Source: Udeniomyces pyricola | Lineage: Eukaryota > Basidiomycota > Tremellomycetes > Cystofilobasidiales > Mrakiaceae | Direction of reading: 5' to 3' | Length of the DNA stretch: 64,000 nucleotides | Assembly (NCBI GenBank): GCA_039545295.1 | Contig: BCIK01000001.1 | Span: 1,240,001 to 1,304,000, forward strand | In this document: positions 1-12,566 of the stretch, piece after piece | Layout of the letters: each line of letters begins with the position of its first letter | Numbering within the stretch: position 1 is the first letter of the stretch | Notes under the pieces: generated by a model | The model's input: the letters and a program-made list of their open reading frames with translations, nothing else | Told to the model about the DNA's origin: nothing | The model's database searches: none | Position numbers and translations under genes: made by a program

Positions 1-33
1 GACCCTCGACTGGCGAAAAGGGTTGTCGGCCAT
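1..33 (-). CDS. 5' end of an unidentified gene (11 codons, runs off the window)
   Basis: An ATG in a strong fungal start context (ccATGgcc on the minus strand) opens a frame reading MADNPFRQSRV up to the window edge. No stop or donor site is seen. The product cannot be recognised from 11 residues. The gene would be divergent from the DUF952 gene, with about 900 bp between the start codons. An upstream minus-strand open stretch (48-260) ends in a stop before this ATG and looks like 5' leader. Confidence 0.4.
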   Translation of the reverse strand, partial: MADNPFRQSRV

Positions 34-940
34 GGTATATGGATCCCTTAGGCGAGGCTTCGCAGTGGACGGATGGGAGAGAGGTTGCGAGCGAGCAGAA
101 GAAAGCTTGAGGAGCAGAAGACGGTTGCTGAGTGTGAGCAGACGTCTGTCGGGTTGCTGGATGGGACGAAGGTGATGAGTCGAGGTTGGGAAGGAAGGAA
201 GGCAGGCAGGCTAGGAAACCAGGGGCGGCGTCGAGCAAGAGCGAAATGAGACAATCTCACTTTCGTTTTGTCTGGGGTCTAGACCAAGAAACCAGACTCC
301 AGCGCTTCCAGCGCACAGCTGTATACCCTTCCGGAACCGATCAGATCATTCCCTCTTTCGGCCTTCAGTCTTTCCCGTCCAATTTCCCCAGCAATCTTCG
401 ACAGTCTGCAGCTCTGCGTCTCATCTAGCGATTACCGGTTTACCTTGAGTGACGTCTCAAGCTTTCATTGGCGAGATCAAACCCGTCGCTGACGTATTGG
501 GCAGCCTAATTTTGCGAGCTGTATGACGCGCATCTTCTTCAAGGTCTCCCTCCAGGCCGTTTATCGTACGTCAGATTGATCGCGCGTGAGCTGCCAATGG
601 TCGCTAGCGCGCAGCGCGCCACTGTGATTATTCCAGGCCGGCAATCAATATTCAATTCGATCATCGACGTCGCACGCCTCTATGAGCGAGACTCAATCCG
701 CCCATCACGTTCCGGTCAGATCATACACGACATTGTATATGTCCAGGTAGCAATTGTATGCAAGTTAATACATAACATAGGCAACCGCACATCGTTTTGA
801 TGTACAAAGATTGAATATTGAATTTTGAACCGGATCATCGATCAGCCTCCAAATCTCCGACATTCTAACGTGCAACGACCTCTATCGCCGCTTCCATCCA
901 TCTGTCTTCCTCTTTGCAAAGCTCATCGCAGTTGCCCACC
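34..940. other. Intergenic region between divergent genes
   Basis: About 0.9 kb without a convincing gene. It should hold the promoters of the minus-strand gene at the left edge and of the DUF952 gene. Short open frames on both strands lack start context, splice structure or recognisable motifs. No strong TATA box stands out. Confidence 0.6.
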
Positions 941-1568
941 ATGTCTACGCCCGCTCCCGAATCCTGCACGTTCCTTTACAAGATCCTCACGCCTAGCGAG
1001 TACGAGGCCCTCTTCGCTACCCCGCCAACCGAAGGTGACTTCTGGCCCGGTACGGATCTGGACCGAAAGGATGGCTTCATTCACTCTTCGACCAAATATC
1101 AGGTGAGCTGATCTCTCAACTAGATGCCAACGTTGATCCCTGCAAAAGGCTTCGCCCTCAAGTACATCACTGACGGTGGACTGCTTTCTTTTCCCTGACG
1201 CGACGTACCTTGCTTCTACGTGCTGTTTGTGTCGTTGAACGTTTAACATCAATCAGCTCGAGGGCGTGCTTGACCGGTTCTTCCAGAGTGCATCGGTCCT
1301 TCATCTCTTGGCCGTGTCACGCTCGACGCCGCGAGTCGAGAAGACGCTCAAGTTCGACGAGGCTCGTGAGTCAATCAAGCTGGATTCAAGTGCGTCGCGT
1401 ATCGGTGTCTGACTGACTGATTGCCCCCTTCCGTGAATCGTCCACAAAGATGGCCAACGCTACGGCCACTTGTACGAGGGTCTCGACCTGGCTACCGAGG
1501 TGCAAGATCGCACCGTTATTAAGAAGGGCGAGGACGGCAAGTGGTCGCTTGGTGACCTGACCTTTTAG
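941..1568 (+). CDS. DUF952 family protein, 137 aa
   Basis: Three exons: 941-1102, 1257-1389, 1450-1568, phases 0 and 1, giving 137 aa. The N-terminal part reads LYKILTPSEYEAL, then DRKDGFIHSSTKYQ, then EGVLDRFF and YGHLYEGLDL. This is the DUF952 pattern: Y+I, a GFIHxS block, a hydrophobic strand and HLYG/E-L near the end. DUF952 proteins are small single-domain proteins of unknown function in bacteria and fungi, with a fold thought to resemble ADP-ribosyl-binding proteins. No signal peptide or membrane segment is visible. The start at 941 lies just after a CCACC context. The downstream gene begins only 275 bp after the stop on the same strand. Confidence 0.85.
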
Positions 1569-1843
1569 ATTATGACGATGGTGCATTTTGTCAAGGAGTA
1601 TTTCCTCAGGGTTGCCTCTGCGTCATCTTATAGAGCCCTAAGCTGTCGATCACCCTCGCACCCCTTCCCCCCTGTGTCGTGCCTGCACTCGTTTACGCTT
1701 GGGACTCTTGTTCTGCTCCACTCAACTCCACTATGAGACCTCTTGACATTAGATATGGTGTCTTGGTCAAAACTTACAGGCCTCTCCCCGACCACGATCC
1801 TTCTGACTGATAACCATTCACTCTCTAACGTCTTCAACTCACC

Positions 1844-3893
1844 ATGGCTCGCCCATTGCCACTAGTCACCTACATCGCGGTTCTCTCCCTCCTCAGTCTA
1901 TTATACCATCGGTCTCTTGACCTGAATGCGCCTCTCAGACTCTCTCGTATCTCTTCTGCGACGACTTCCCCTCCCTCACTGGTTGTTCCTATCGATCCCC
2001 CCTCCATCTCCTCCTCGGCCTCGCCCGACACTCTCAAAACCATGGCTAGCTCGACGGGCCATATCACTCACCACAAACACACGCACATCTTACCAGATCC
2101 ATACGAATACCAGCGGATTACCCTTGTCGTCGTCTGGACCGGGTTGAGCGTGCCATCATACCTGTCCTTGTTCCTGCAGTCTGTCGAGGCCAATGCCGTT
2201 AGGGTCGACCTCGTATTCGTCGCGAAACAGGACCCCAAGAGCGGCAGATGCGTAAATCTTGGACGAACACCACGGAATATGGTATTGGCCTGCCTCAATG
2301 AGGAAGAGTATTGGGATCTTCATGTCGACTACCTAGAGAATACCTGTAAGCCTTTGAGCACACTGAACTCTCACTGAATACCCTTGGAAGGCCACTGCCT
2401 CATTCTGATTCACTGATTTGGCTGACATCTTGTTCGCTCGGCACGCATGCAGGGGGAGGCTTGACACCACTCCAGAGAATATCTCTCAAACAGGAGGTCA
2501 TGCGCCGAGGGTTGGAAGACTATGTACGTCTACATCCTACCCCATGTGTTTGAGAAGAATCGATGAGCAACGACTGACCAATCGTGGCTTGATCATCCTC
2601 TCATGCTCAGAATCATTCACACTTCCGGCTTCTTCGAGGTCCGATATTCCGACGGTTTTTCCTGCAGCCGACGTCAACTTGGTGGGGATGGTGGTGAGCA
2701 AATTTTCTTGAGTTTTACCTGATGGCTTATCATCGCAAGGCAATTAGTCAACTCTCCTACATACATTCGACCTTGGTTTGCTTTTTTTTGTCGTCGACAC
2801 CCTTTCCTTCAGTGACGCCGACGTTCTGCTGGGCAATTTCGCTCGAGAATTTCTGTGGGATGTAGCATCCGCTTTTGACTTTATCCAGCCTTCTCACTCG
2901 ACTGATGCAGCAGAGATACTCGTCTACATGCGGTAAGCACCTTGAGATCGTCCTACGGTATCTGGGCTTAGTTTGTTGCACTTGTTGTGCTCTGGTCTCA
3001 GATTGAGCTTGACTGACCCGTGCGTTACCTTTGCACGTCTTGCGTTGTTTCGCTTTGATCATCATCAGCGCACATATGACTCTGTTCCAAAACCGCCCTT
3101 TGACACAGGAGCGACTGCTCGACTTCCCTGCCTTCCGCTCTCTTGATGCCTATCTGTCCAGCGACAAGCCTGTGTCCGCTATAGAGGAGCAAGACTTCTC
3201 AACCTTTGCCTTTCTCCAATCCGGCCTTACGTTTCTCACATTTGATGGTCTAGTCAACAGTCACTCTTCGGTCACCATGCTCGCTCCACGTCACTTCACT
3301 CTCCTCTGCGATGAACCCCTCGATCCGACCGGACCGTTCCCAATCATTGAGTCAGGTCGACAGGAGACTATCGATCCAGATGCACTTCCTCTCGTAGAAG
3401 GCCCAGTCAAACTTGGGTTAGGCGTGACTCGCGAGTCTGTGTGGATGCCGCTCGCCAAGGCTGTGTCGTACGTCCCTCTTCGCCCAACGGGGGAGGGAAA
3501 GGACAAGAAGCTCCGGAGGTTCCTTCGCAGATCGTTTCCCCGGGGTGAGACAATCGAGCGGGTCGAGGACTGGGCTAGGTGGGAAACAGAGGGCCCTCAG
3601 AGGGGAGTATATGAGGGTGGACTCTACATGCACCTCCAGATGGAGAAAGAGCAACGTAAGTAGTACGACACGATGCCTTAGTTCTCCATGAGTGCGTCAC
3701 ACTGCCTGATCTGGCTTCGACCTGACCATTTTCTGCCTTCTGGTGTTTCTCTTTCTTCCTTCTCGTTTGATCTATAGCATGGTTCAAACGTCTTCCTGCA
3801 CTCAAGAAAGGTCAAATGCTGCTCCTCGCGGGAAATGATGGAGCCAAGATTGTCGCGAACCGAGCCGTCGTCTGGTCGGCTAACAGCAGTTGA
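1844..3893 (+). CDS. Type II membrane protein, DUF6625-like putative glycosyltransferase, 492 aa
   Basis: Six exons: 1844-2345, 2453-2523, 2611-2693, 2813-2932, 3069-3655, 3778-3893; all phases agree and give 492 aa. Residues about 7-22 form one hydrophobic anchor after a short cytosolic end, followed by a Ser/Thr/Pro-rich stem and a luminal domain, the usual plan of Golgi type II glycosyltransferases. The core carries ITLVVVWTG, VDLVFVAKQDPKSGRC, a WWGWCDADVLLGNFAREF block and FLTFDGLVNSHSSV. The acidic DADV block could be a metal/nucleotide-sugar site. I connect these to the DUF6625 family from memory. The enzyme activity is an inference from that resemblance and the topology. Substrate unknown. 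Confidence 0.72.
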
Positions 3894-4811
3894 TTGATTG
3901 GCCGGGGCAGTAGTCGAGAGAGACTGTCGATGTGGCGTCGAGTTAAGGCAGAAAGAAGCATGTGTCCTGATTATGTAGAAGAATATTGAAGAGGATTAGA
4001 CCATGGAAAGGAATGTGTCATTGAGGAACATACATATGCATCATGATGCTTGTATATGCAGCAGATTGATTATGATAAATAAACTGGCCCATTCATGAGA
4101 TTGATTGAGCCAGCTTGAATCTCCTGCACAATAAATGGCCCCACTGGATCACACACGATCGACGTGGGTGACTTTGGCCGGTGACTTCTCCTCCAAACAC
4201 GTCCTCACGCCCACCCTCTCTCTTCCTTGCCCCTTGGCTTACCCTTCTTCATCTCTCCCCCCCTTCCCGGTCACTATCCTCGTCCTCGTTCGAGGTCCCG
4301 TCCGTACTGCCGTTCTCTTCCCTGTCGACCCATCAACAACCCGTCCTCCTTGTACCTCCTCTGCTTGGCTTCGCTTCCTGCCGATTGTCGACGCACGCTC
4401 CCTGCTCGACCCCTTCCCACTTCTCTTTCTCCTCTCCTTAGCTTGCCCCTTCCCACTTCTTCCCCTTTCTACCCTCTCCCCTCCCCTCACCCACCACATC
4501 CCTCAGCCCTTCTGTGCGCGTCGACCTTGACGGTAGCTCTTTGTTGAAAGCTCTCATCGTCAGTTGAACCTGTCCGTTTCTCTCTGTAGGCAGTAGACGA
4601 CCTGCTTTGTTGATTTGGCCTTTATGCTGTGGCCTCCACCCGAGTGCCTGCGTCCCTGCGGCTTGCCTATTAACCCTGGATCGTCAACCCCCTCCACCTG
4701 CCTTTCGTGCCGCACCTTCTGTCCCCTTTACTATCAGGCCCCAACCCTTCGTCTCGCTACCTGTCGTCTGCGTCTAAATCTCAGCTTAGTTTCCTAATTT
4801 TCCCAAACGCG
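3894..4811. other. Intergenic and 5' leader region upstream of the chitin synthase
   Basis: About 0.9 kb. The first 250 bp are AT-rich and probably hold the 3' end of the upstream gene (aataaa-like words near 4076 and 4130). From about 4190 to 4510 the plus strand is strongly C/T-rich, as expected for a long fungal promoter or 5' leader. The reading frames seen there are products of that composition, not genes. Confidence 0.6.
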
Positions 4812-7800
4812 ATGGCTCAACCTCGCCAATCCGTCATCTCGAACCGGGGGCCCGTGAGCTCGGTCAGGAGGAACGAGACAACCGAGGACCTCTCCACCCT
4901 GGTGACACTCACCGATGACTCCATCCTCGTAAGTCCCATACCATATATCTCATCGGCCAAGCGCGACTGAGTAATGTTCCATGTTCGCTCGAATATCCTG
5001 GCGGCGAACCGGTCATACTGACAAGTGTTGCCACCCTGCCGCATGGTTTGACCGGTCCCTTTCCTTGGTTCACTCACTGCATTCTCTGTCCCTATCGATT
5101 TCCCTCTCTCGATGTAGTCATGCCTCCGAGATCGCTATCTCCTCGACAGTCTCTATACATCCATCGGACACTCAACTCTTGTCGCCATCAACCCCCATAA
5201 ATTCGTCGCCATCAACTCGGACGCTGCACTCGCCGATTACAGCCAGGATTACCGCAACACCGAAGAAGCGAGGGACCCGATGCCTCCTCACATCTTTGGA
5301 ATCGCTGGCAAAGCTTACTTTGACATGAGAAGGACATCCCGCGACCAGAGTATCCTCATGAGGTTAGCCTGCAAGAGATGATAAATCGGATCGCTGGATC
5401 GATCGCAGCGCCTAGGTTGCTGACGCTTCCTTTCGATTGAATCGTTCACGTGCCTTCCTTTCTAGCGGCGAGACGGGCAGCGGCAAGTCTGAACTCCGTC
5501 GTCTAACAATCAAAGCTATCATCGACCTCTCTCTCAGCAGTCCCGGCAAGAAAGGCTCCAAGCTCGGTCAGCAGGTGCCCAACGCCGAGGTGAGTCCTCT
5601 TCCTGGCGGTCCAAGTCACGAGACCTCGCGAGGATGCACTTTCTGGTGAACAGGTTGACCGACTCATGCACGACTACTCCCTGTGATTCAATCCTTCTTT
5701 CACTATCAGTTCATCCTCGAATCATTCGGGAATGCCAAGACGATTCACAACGCCAACGCCTCTCGCTTTGGCAAGTACACCGAGCTACAGTTCACCGACC
5801 GAGGCCGGCTTACGGGCGCCAAGACCCTTGACTACTACCTCGAGCGAAGTCGGGTCGCAGGGCCATCTCCGGGCGAGCGCAATTTCCACGTCTTCTACTA
5901 CCTCCTCGCAGGAGCCTCGTCCGAGGAGCGCCAACACCTTCGCCTCTCGGGCGACGCGACGTCGTATCGCCTGCTCGGCACCCGGGGCGGAGCTGCTGGC
6001 AACGCACGAGGCGGCATAGGTTCGACTGACGATGGGGTTCGGTTCGAGCAACTCAAGCAAGCCTTCAAACTCGTTGGGCTGTCCAAGCGAATCGTCGCCC
6101 AAATTTGCCAGCTCGTTGCCACGATCCTTCACATTGGAAATCTTGACTTTGTCGTCGACCACGACCGAAACGTTGACGCCGCTGTCGTTCGCAACTGGGA
6201 CGTCCTCGAAACGGTCGCCGAGTTCCTGGGCGTGAGCCCGCACGATCTTGAGGGAATCTTCAATTGCAAGACGACTGTTATCCAGAAGGATGTCTGCACT
6301 GTCTTCCTCGATCCCGAGGGTGCATCCGCGAATCGAGACGACCTTGCCAAGGCGCTCTACTCACTTCTCTTCTCGTGGCTCAACGAAAACATCAACGAGC
6401 GCCTCTGTCGCGACGACTTCGCGACGTTCATTGGCATACTCGATCTCCCCGGCTTCCAAAACCTCGCTGGCTTTGGCGCCCGTACCAACTCAATCGACCA
6501 GTTCTGCGTCAACTTTGCCAACGAACGACTTCAAAATTGGATCCTTCAGTCGAGCTTTGAGCGGCAGACGGCCGAGTTTGCTGCCGAGGACCTCACGACG
6601 GTAGTCCCAACAGTACCCTTCTTCGACAACTCAGAATGCGTCCGAATGCTCTCGTCGACTCCGGGCGGACTCGTGCACATCATGGATGACCAAACCCGTC
6701 GCATGGGCAAGAAGACCGACTACACCATGGCCGATGCCTTCACCAAGCGCTGGGGTAACCACGCCAGTTTCAAAGCGGGCACTCCCGACCGAGCTGGCTT
6801 CCCGACATTCACCGTCGCGCATTACAATGGTGCCGTCTCGTACTCGGTCGAAAACTTCCTCGAAAGGAACGCCGACGCCGTCAACCCCGACTTCGTCTCC
6901 CTTCTCCGCGGCGGCGCCGGGGCTGGGGGTGCGGGCGCCTCCAACGCCGGCCTCGAGTCGTCCGGCTCATCGAACCCGTTCGTCAAGGACCTCTTTTCTT
7001 CGGCTGCCATTGCGACTCAGGTTCACCCTCGTGACGCCGATACCATCATTGCCGCTCAGCAACCCGTCAAGCCGATGCGAGCACCCTCGACGCGTCGCAA
7101 AGGCGGACGAGGCCCTCGTATGACGGCTGTTGGCGAGGAAGGCGAGGAAGAGGACGACTCGACGCCTGCTCCGCTTCCCGCTGGTTCGGAGAAGGTCAAG
7201 TGCGTCGTCGGCGAGTTCAAGGCGTCGCTCGAGGTCCTGTTCGAGGCGTTCGATGAGACCAAGTCGTGGCATGTCTTCTGTCTAAATCCCAACGATGTCC
7301 AGTTGCCGAACCAGCTTGAGAGCCGCGGACTCAAGGCTCAGATCCGAAGCCTCGGGCTGCCAGAGATGGCCAAGCGAGCCGTTGCCTCGTTCGAGGTTAG
7401 CATGACTCACTCCGAGTTCCTTGAGAGGTACGCCGCCGAGGTCGAAAATGTCGCTGTCGGAACTGCACCGGAGCTCATCCGAAATTTGAGAGAGGCCAGA
7501 GGTTGGGCTGAACGCGAGCTTGCCGTCGGCAAGTACAAAGTACGTCCTATCGTTTCTCTATCATCTGCCACTGCAGCTCTCGAACTGCCAATCTTTTCGT
7601 CAAAACAGGACAGGAAACCCAATTAACCTCTGCTCTTGCCTCGTTTCTCTCTGCCCTTCTCTCGTCCATTCCAGGTTTTCGTTGGTCAGCGACCGTTCCG
7701 ACTACTCGAAGACAAGCTTCGAGAAAACGATACCGAGGAGCAAAAGAGGAATCGCGAAGTCGAGCACTTCCCGCCCCAGGGCGAAGACCCTTTCAACCCG

Positions 7801-10800
7801 TACCGCTCGACTGTCTATGGCGACTCGCCAGCCCAGTCGCCTTTTCTTGGTGGTAGCAACTCCAACTTTGGCAACCTCTCCTCTCAAGCTCTCCCCCTTG
7901 TCTCTCACGCCCAGGAGCCGCGCGGTCATGGCGACAACGAGAGCGACTACGACCACAAGACAATGCAGTCAGACGACGAATACTCCACTCCCTATACCAA
8001 CAACAATGACTCAGCGTCCCAGGTTGGCACCGAACTCTACGCTCCGTCGCGCAACATGTTTGGAGGCGAAAAGACGGGCCACCATCCCCCACACGACAAG
8101 GATATCGACGCCGGCGAGATCAACGTTCCGACCGAGGGCGAGACCGCCGAGGCCCTCACCGTTTCGCCCGCTCGCAAAAAATGGGTCGCTCTGGTCTGGA
8201 TGCTAACCTTCTGGCTTCCATCGCCACTCCTCCGGTGGATTGGTGGTATGAAGAGACCCGACGTGCGCGAGGCCTGGCGAGAAAAGCTTGCCATCAACAT
8301 GATCATCTGGTTCATCTGCGGTTGTGCCGTCTTTGTCATTGCAATCCTTGGTAATCTCATCTGCCCGAGGGAGTACGTCTACAGCTCGGGGGAGCTTTCG
8401 GGAGGCTCGTATGCCAATAATCCAGATGCGGAATACGTGGCAATTCGCGGTGAAGTCTTTGACGTGAGTGATACGGCCCCGTGCCGCTGAGCCGTCGGTG
8501 TCCATGGGTTTCTATCCGTCACCGTTCTCGCGCTCACCCATCATCTCTTGATATTTTTTCTCGTTTCACCGCCCGCCTCCTTTTGCAGCTTACTGGCATC
8601 GCCAAGACTCACTTCGTCGTCATGCCCATCATCAAGCAAAAGTCTGTTCTCGCCTACGGAGGCCTCGACGCGACCTCGCTCTTCCCTGTCCAAGTGAGAT
8701 TGCTTCTTCCCTTGAGCGATCTCTGTCTCTGTGCCTATCAAAGTGATTGAACTGACTTTGTTTCCGCTCTTGAAACTTGCTTCCCTCCCGCCCCTCCTCT
8801 TTACCTCACCATATCTCGCTCTTCTATCAGGTCAGCGCCCTCTGCGATGGTACCTCAGGCTCCGTCAGTCCGTGGGTTCAGATCAATTCGCTCAACAGCT
8901 CCTCATCGACCGACGCCAACTCAGTTTACCATGACTTCCGAGCCTTCACCAACGATTCGCGACCGGACTGGTACTTCGAGCAGATGGTCTACATGCGTTA
9001 CAACTTCCGCAAGGGCTTCCTCGGCCTTCTCCCCAAATCGATCAAGTCCAAAGCATCTAGCGGCTCGGCCATCGCCATCTACGACCAACACGTGTACGAT
9101 GTCACCGACTACATCAGCTCGCCCCCATACCTCCGTGCACCCGATGGCTACCAGGTCGAAACCGGGACCGAGACCCAGTTCATGGCGGCCGAGATCATCA
9201 CCCTCTTCCAGCAGTCGGCTGGCAAGGATATCACCAAGCAGCTCAATGCTCTCGCCTCGACACTCGGCCAGGACGTCATTGATCGGCAGCTGACCTGCCT
9301 TCGAAACCTGTGAGCTTTTTCTGTCCGAGCGCGTGATTCCTTGGGAGCTAAGCTGACCCTGTCTCTGATTTCTCCATTCCCTTGCTCCTGCGCTTGAACA
9401 GCTTCATGGTCGGAATGGTCGATAACCGTCAATCGACTCAGTGTCAATTTGCCAACTACATCCTGCTTGCGCTCTCCATTTTCATGGTGACCATCATTGG
9501 TTTCAAGTGTAAGTTTTCTTTTCTGGCTCATGACCTACCAATACCAAACACCTGTCCCGTCCAATTGGGTTGTTGACTTCCTCTTTTGACTTGTTAAATT
9601 GGACAGTCCTCGGCGCTCTTCATTTCAGCACGGTCCGAGCCCCCGAGGACCACGACAAATTTATTATCTGCCAGGTGCCTTGCTACACTGAAGGTGAAGA
9701 GTCCCTCAAAAAGACGATTGACTCGTTGGCACGCCTCAAGTACGACGACAAGCGGAAGCTCATCGTCGTCATCTGTGATGGCAACATCGTCGGTTCCGGC
9801 AACGACCGACCCACGCCTCGAATTGCGCTCGACATCTTGGGTGTTGATCCCAACCTTGACCCGGAGCCTCTCACGTTCCTCTCGCTCGGCGAGGGACTGA
9901 AGCAGCACAACATGGGTAAGGTCTACGCTGGTTTGTATGAGCACGCTGGTCATGTCGTCCCGTGAGTTTTTGTTTCACTTTTCATGGCTCGTATCGATGT
10001 CTCTTTTGACATCCGACCCTTCTCCACCTGTATGCATGCCTTACCGACGATTGACACGCGATTTTTGGGCCGCTCCTCTCGTACGCCTTGTGTTCTTATC
10101 TCCTCTTCAGTTACGTCGTCCTCGTCAAGGTTGGCAAGCCGAGCGAGCGTCACCGCCCTGGAAATCGAGGAAAGCGAGACTCCCAAATGATGCTCCTCCA
10201 TTTCTTCAACAAAGTATGTTGCTGCTCCGCCGATTGGTCAGGCAAAATGACGTTGCGCTGACTGCTTGCCTCTCGTCCTTAGGTTCACTTCAACACGCCA
10301 ATGAACCCACTTGAACTCGAGATGTACCATCAGATCAAGAACGTTATCGGAGTCAACCCGTCCTTCTACGAGTATCTCCTCACCGTTGATGCCGACACGA
10401 CCGTCGAGGAAACGTCGCTGAGTCACCTCGTTTCGGCGTGAGTTTTTGGCCGCCACGTTTTTTCTTAGCGCTTGTCGCCTCTACATCGATAGCATCTCCG
10501 CTGACGGATCATCCGCCTTGCTTTCGACTTGTCAGAATGATCAACGACAAGAAGGTAATCGCTTGCTGTGGAGAGACCTCCATCGCCAACGCCAAACAAT
10601 CTCTCACGACCATGATGCAGGTGAGTGAATGCTTCGCTTCTCGCCTGTCGTTCAATCGGCGTCACCGCTCCTTTTCCTTCCTGGGTTACGCTAGAGACTG
10701 ATCCGACGTGTTCGAATGCCCTTCCGGTCAGGTTTACGAGTACTACCTCTCGCATCATCTCGCCAAATCGTTTGAGAGCTTGTTCGGCTCTGTTACCTGT

Positions 10801-12566
10801 TTGCCGGGTTGCTTCACGCTCTACCGACTCCGCACACCCGACACCCACAAGCCGCTATTCATCTCGGATCAAATCATCCTCGATTACTCTGAGAACCGAG
10901 TCGACACGCTTCAGTAAGTGTTTGCCAGTGCTGATATAAGACTAGCCCGTGACAAGAATTCTGACTTGCGCACTTTTCGACTCTTTACCTTGCCTTGCCC
11001 CCTTCTCCTTCCCTTCTTCTTTCCTCTTTCCTCAGCCTCAAGAACTTGTTGCATCTTGGCGAGGATCGATACCTCACGACGCTTCTTCTCAAGCATTTCC
11101 CGACGTACAAGACGACCTTTGTCCGACCGGCTCGAGCTCAGACGGTCGCTCCCGATGAATGGAGCGTACTCCTCTCACAGCGTCGTCGATGGATCAACTC
11201 TACCGTTCACAACCTTGCCGAGCTCATCTTCATTGAGAAGCTCTGCGGTTTCTGCTGCTTCTCCATGCGGTTCATTGTCTTTATCGACCTCGTCTCGACC
11301 ATTGTCGCGCCCGTCACGGTTGCATACGTGCGTTCCCTGCTTCGACTTCTGTGCTTGTCACCTATGACTGCCGACTGACGGACGAATCTTCTTTGCTCTC
11401 GCAGATCGGATACCTCATCTACCTCGTTATCGCCGACGGCAAGACCATCCCAACGCTTTCCATCGTCATGCTTGCCGTTATCTACGGTCTTCAGGCACTC
11501 ATCTTCTTGTTCCGAGGCAAGTGGGACATGATTGGGTGGATGATCTTCTACATCCTGGCGATTCCATACTTCTCTTTCTATCTCCCGCTGTACTCGTTCT
11601 GGGCTATGGACGATTTCTCTTGGGGAAACACTCGAGTCGTCGTTGGCGAGAAGGGTCAAAAGACGGTCATTCACGTGAGTTTGCGAGGAATGATTTCTGT
11701 GGAGTTTCGTCTGCCAGTCCATTTCCAACCCAACCTGACATCCACCGTTTTCGTATCGCTCTAAATTGATCTTTTGCAGGACGAAGGCAAGTTTGACGAG
11801 AAGATTATTCCCCTCAAGTCATGGAACGAGTATGAGAACGAGCTGTGGGAGAAGGAGAGTAATCACTCGGTCGGCTCGGTAAGCAATTTGAGATAACTGT
11901 CCATATCTTGTCCTAGGTATTTGAAGCTCACGTATCTATGACTCTGCTTTCGTCTTCTCACACCACAGTGGGTGCCCCCCTCCAAGGCTGGATACGCCAC
12001 GAGCGGTTACGGAGCCCCCTCCTTCTACGGCCGCCAGACCATCTATGACCAACCCGCCTCTCGCCAGATGAGCCCGGCTCCCTCGGCATACGGCTCTCCT
12101 TCTGGCTACGGCTACAACAACTACGGTGGCGAGCCCCAACGATACGCTAATTCTTACGACGTCGGCGGTGGTGGAGGCAGCGGTTCTCAGTACGGTGGTG
12201 GCGAGTACCGGGATCATCCTTCGATGCCGCCGACTCCATCGGTCAACCTCCTCGGCAGCTTCCCCTCGGCGGCTCCCCTCGGCGTCCGGGCGCCGCCGAC
12301 GGATGAAGAGCTTGAGGCTTCCATCCAGCGCATTCTCTCTCAAGCGGATCTCTCCTTGGTCACTAAGAAAGGCATCCGAAAGGATCTCGAGCTCGAGGTT
12401 CGTCTTCTATCCTACGTCTTTACAATGTGAGAGACCACCAAAAGGCCCTTTGCTAACTCTGGCACTCTTGTTCTCGTACTCTTCCTTTTCACTCCAGTAT
12501 GGTGTCGAGTTGGTCTCGCGAAAGGAGGCTATCAACCGGTTCATCGAGCAGACGCTTCAGGCTTGA
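4812..12566 (+). CDS. Chitin synthase with N-terminal myosin-like motor domain (class V type), 1944 aa
   Basis: Makes cell-wall chitin from UDP-GlcNAc at the plasma membrane. Eighteen exons join in phase: 4812-4928, 5118-5362, 5466-5589, 5710-7539, 7675-8463, 8589-8693, 8831-9309, 9402-9508, 9607-9961, 10111-10213, 10283-10437, 10536-10620, 10732-10913, 11036-11327, 11405-11674, 11780-11878, 11969-12397, 12498-12566. Residues 40-770 are the motor-like domain, with P-loop GETGSGKS at 122-129, switch I-like NANASRFGK at 176-184 and switch II-like DLPGFQ at 407-412. Membrane segments lie near 942-960 and 981-1001, then a cytochrome b5-like region, then the catalytic domain with DG near 1323, DAD at 1454-1456, EDR at 1568-1570 and QRRRW at 1607-1611. 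The protein ends in a DEK C-terminal domain. All catalytic motifs are intact. Relatives are Aspergillus CsmA and Ustilago Mcs1. Confidence 0.97.

Noticed and set aside
4135..4547. Several overlapping open frames on both strands
   Set aside because: They come from C/T-rich leader DNA of the chitin synthase gene; no family motif, poor start context and all frames look alike.
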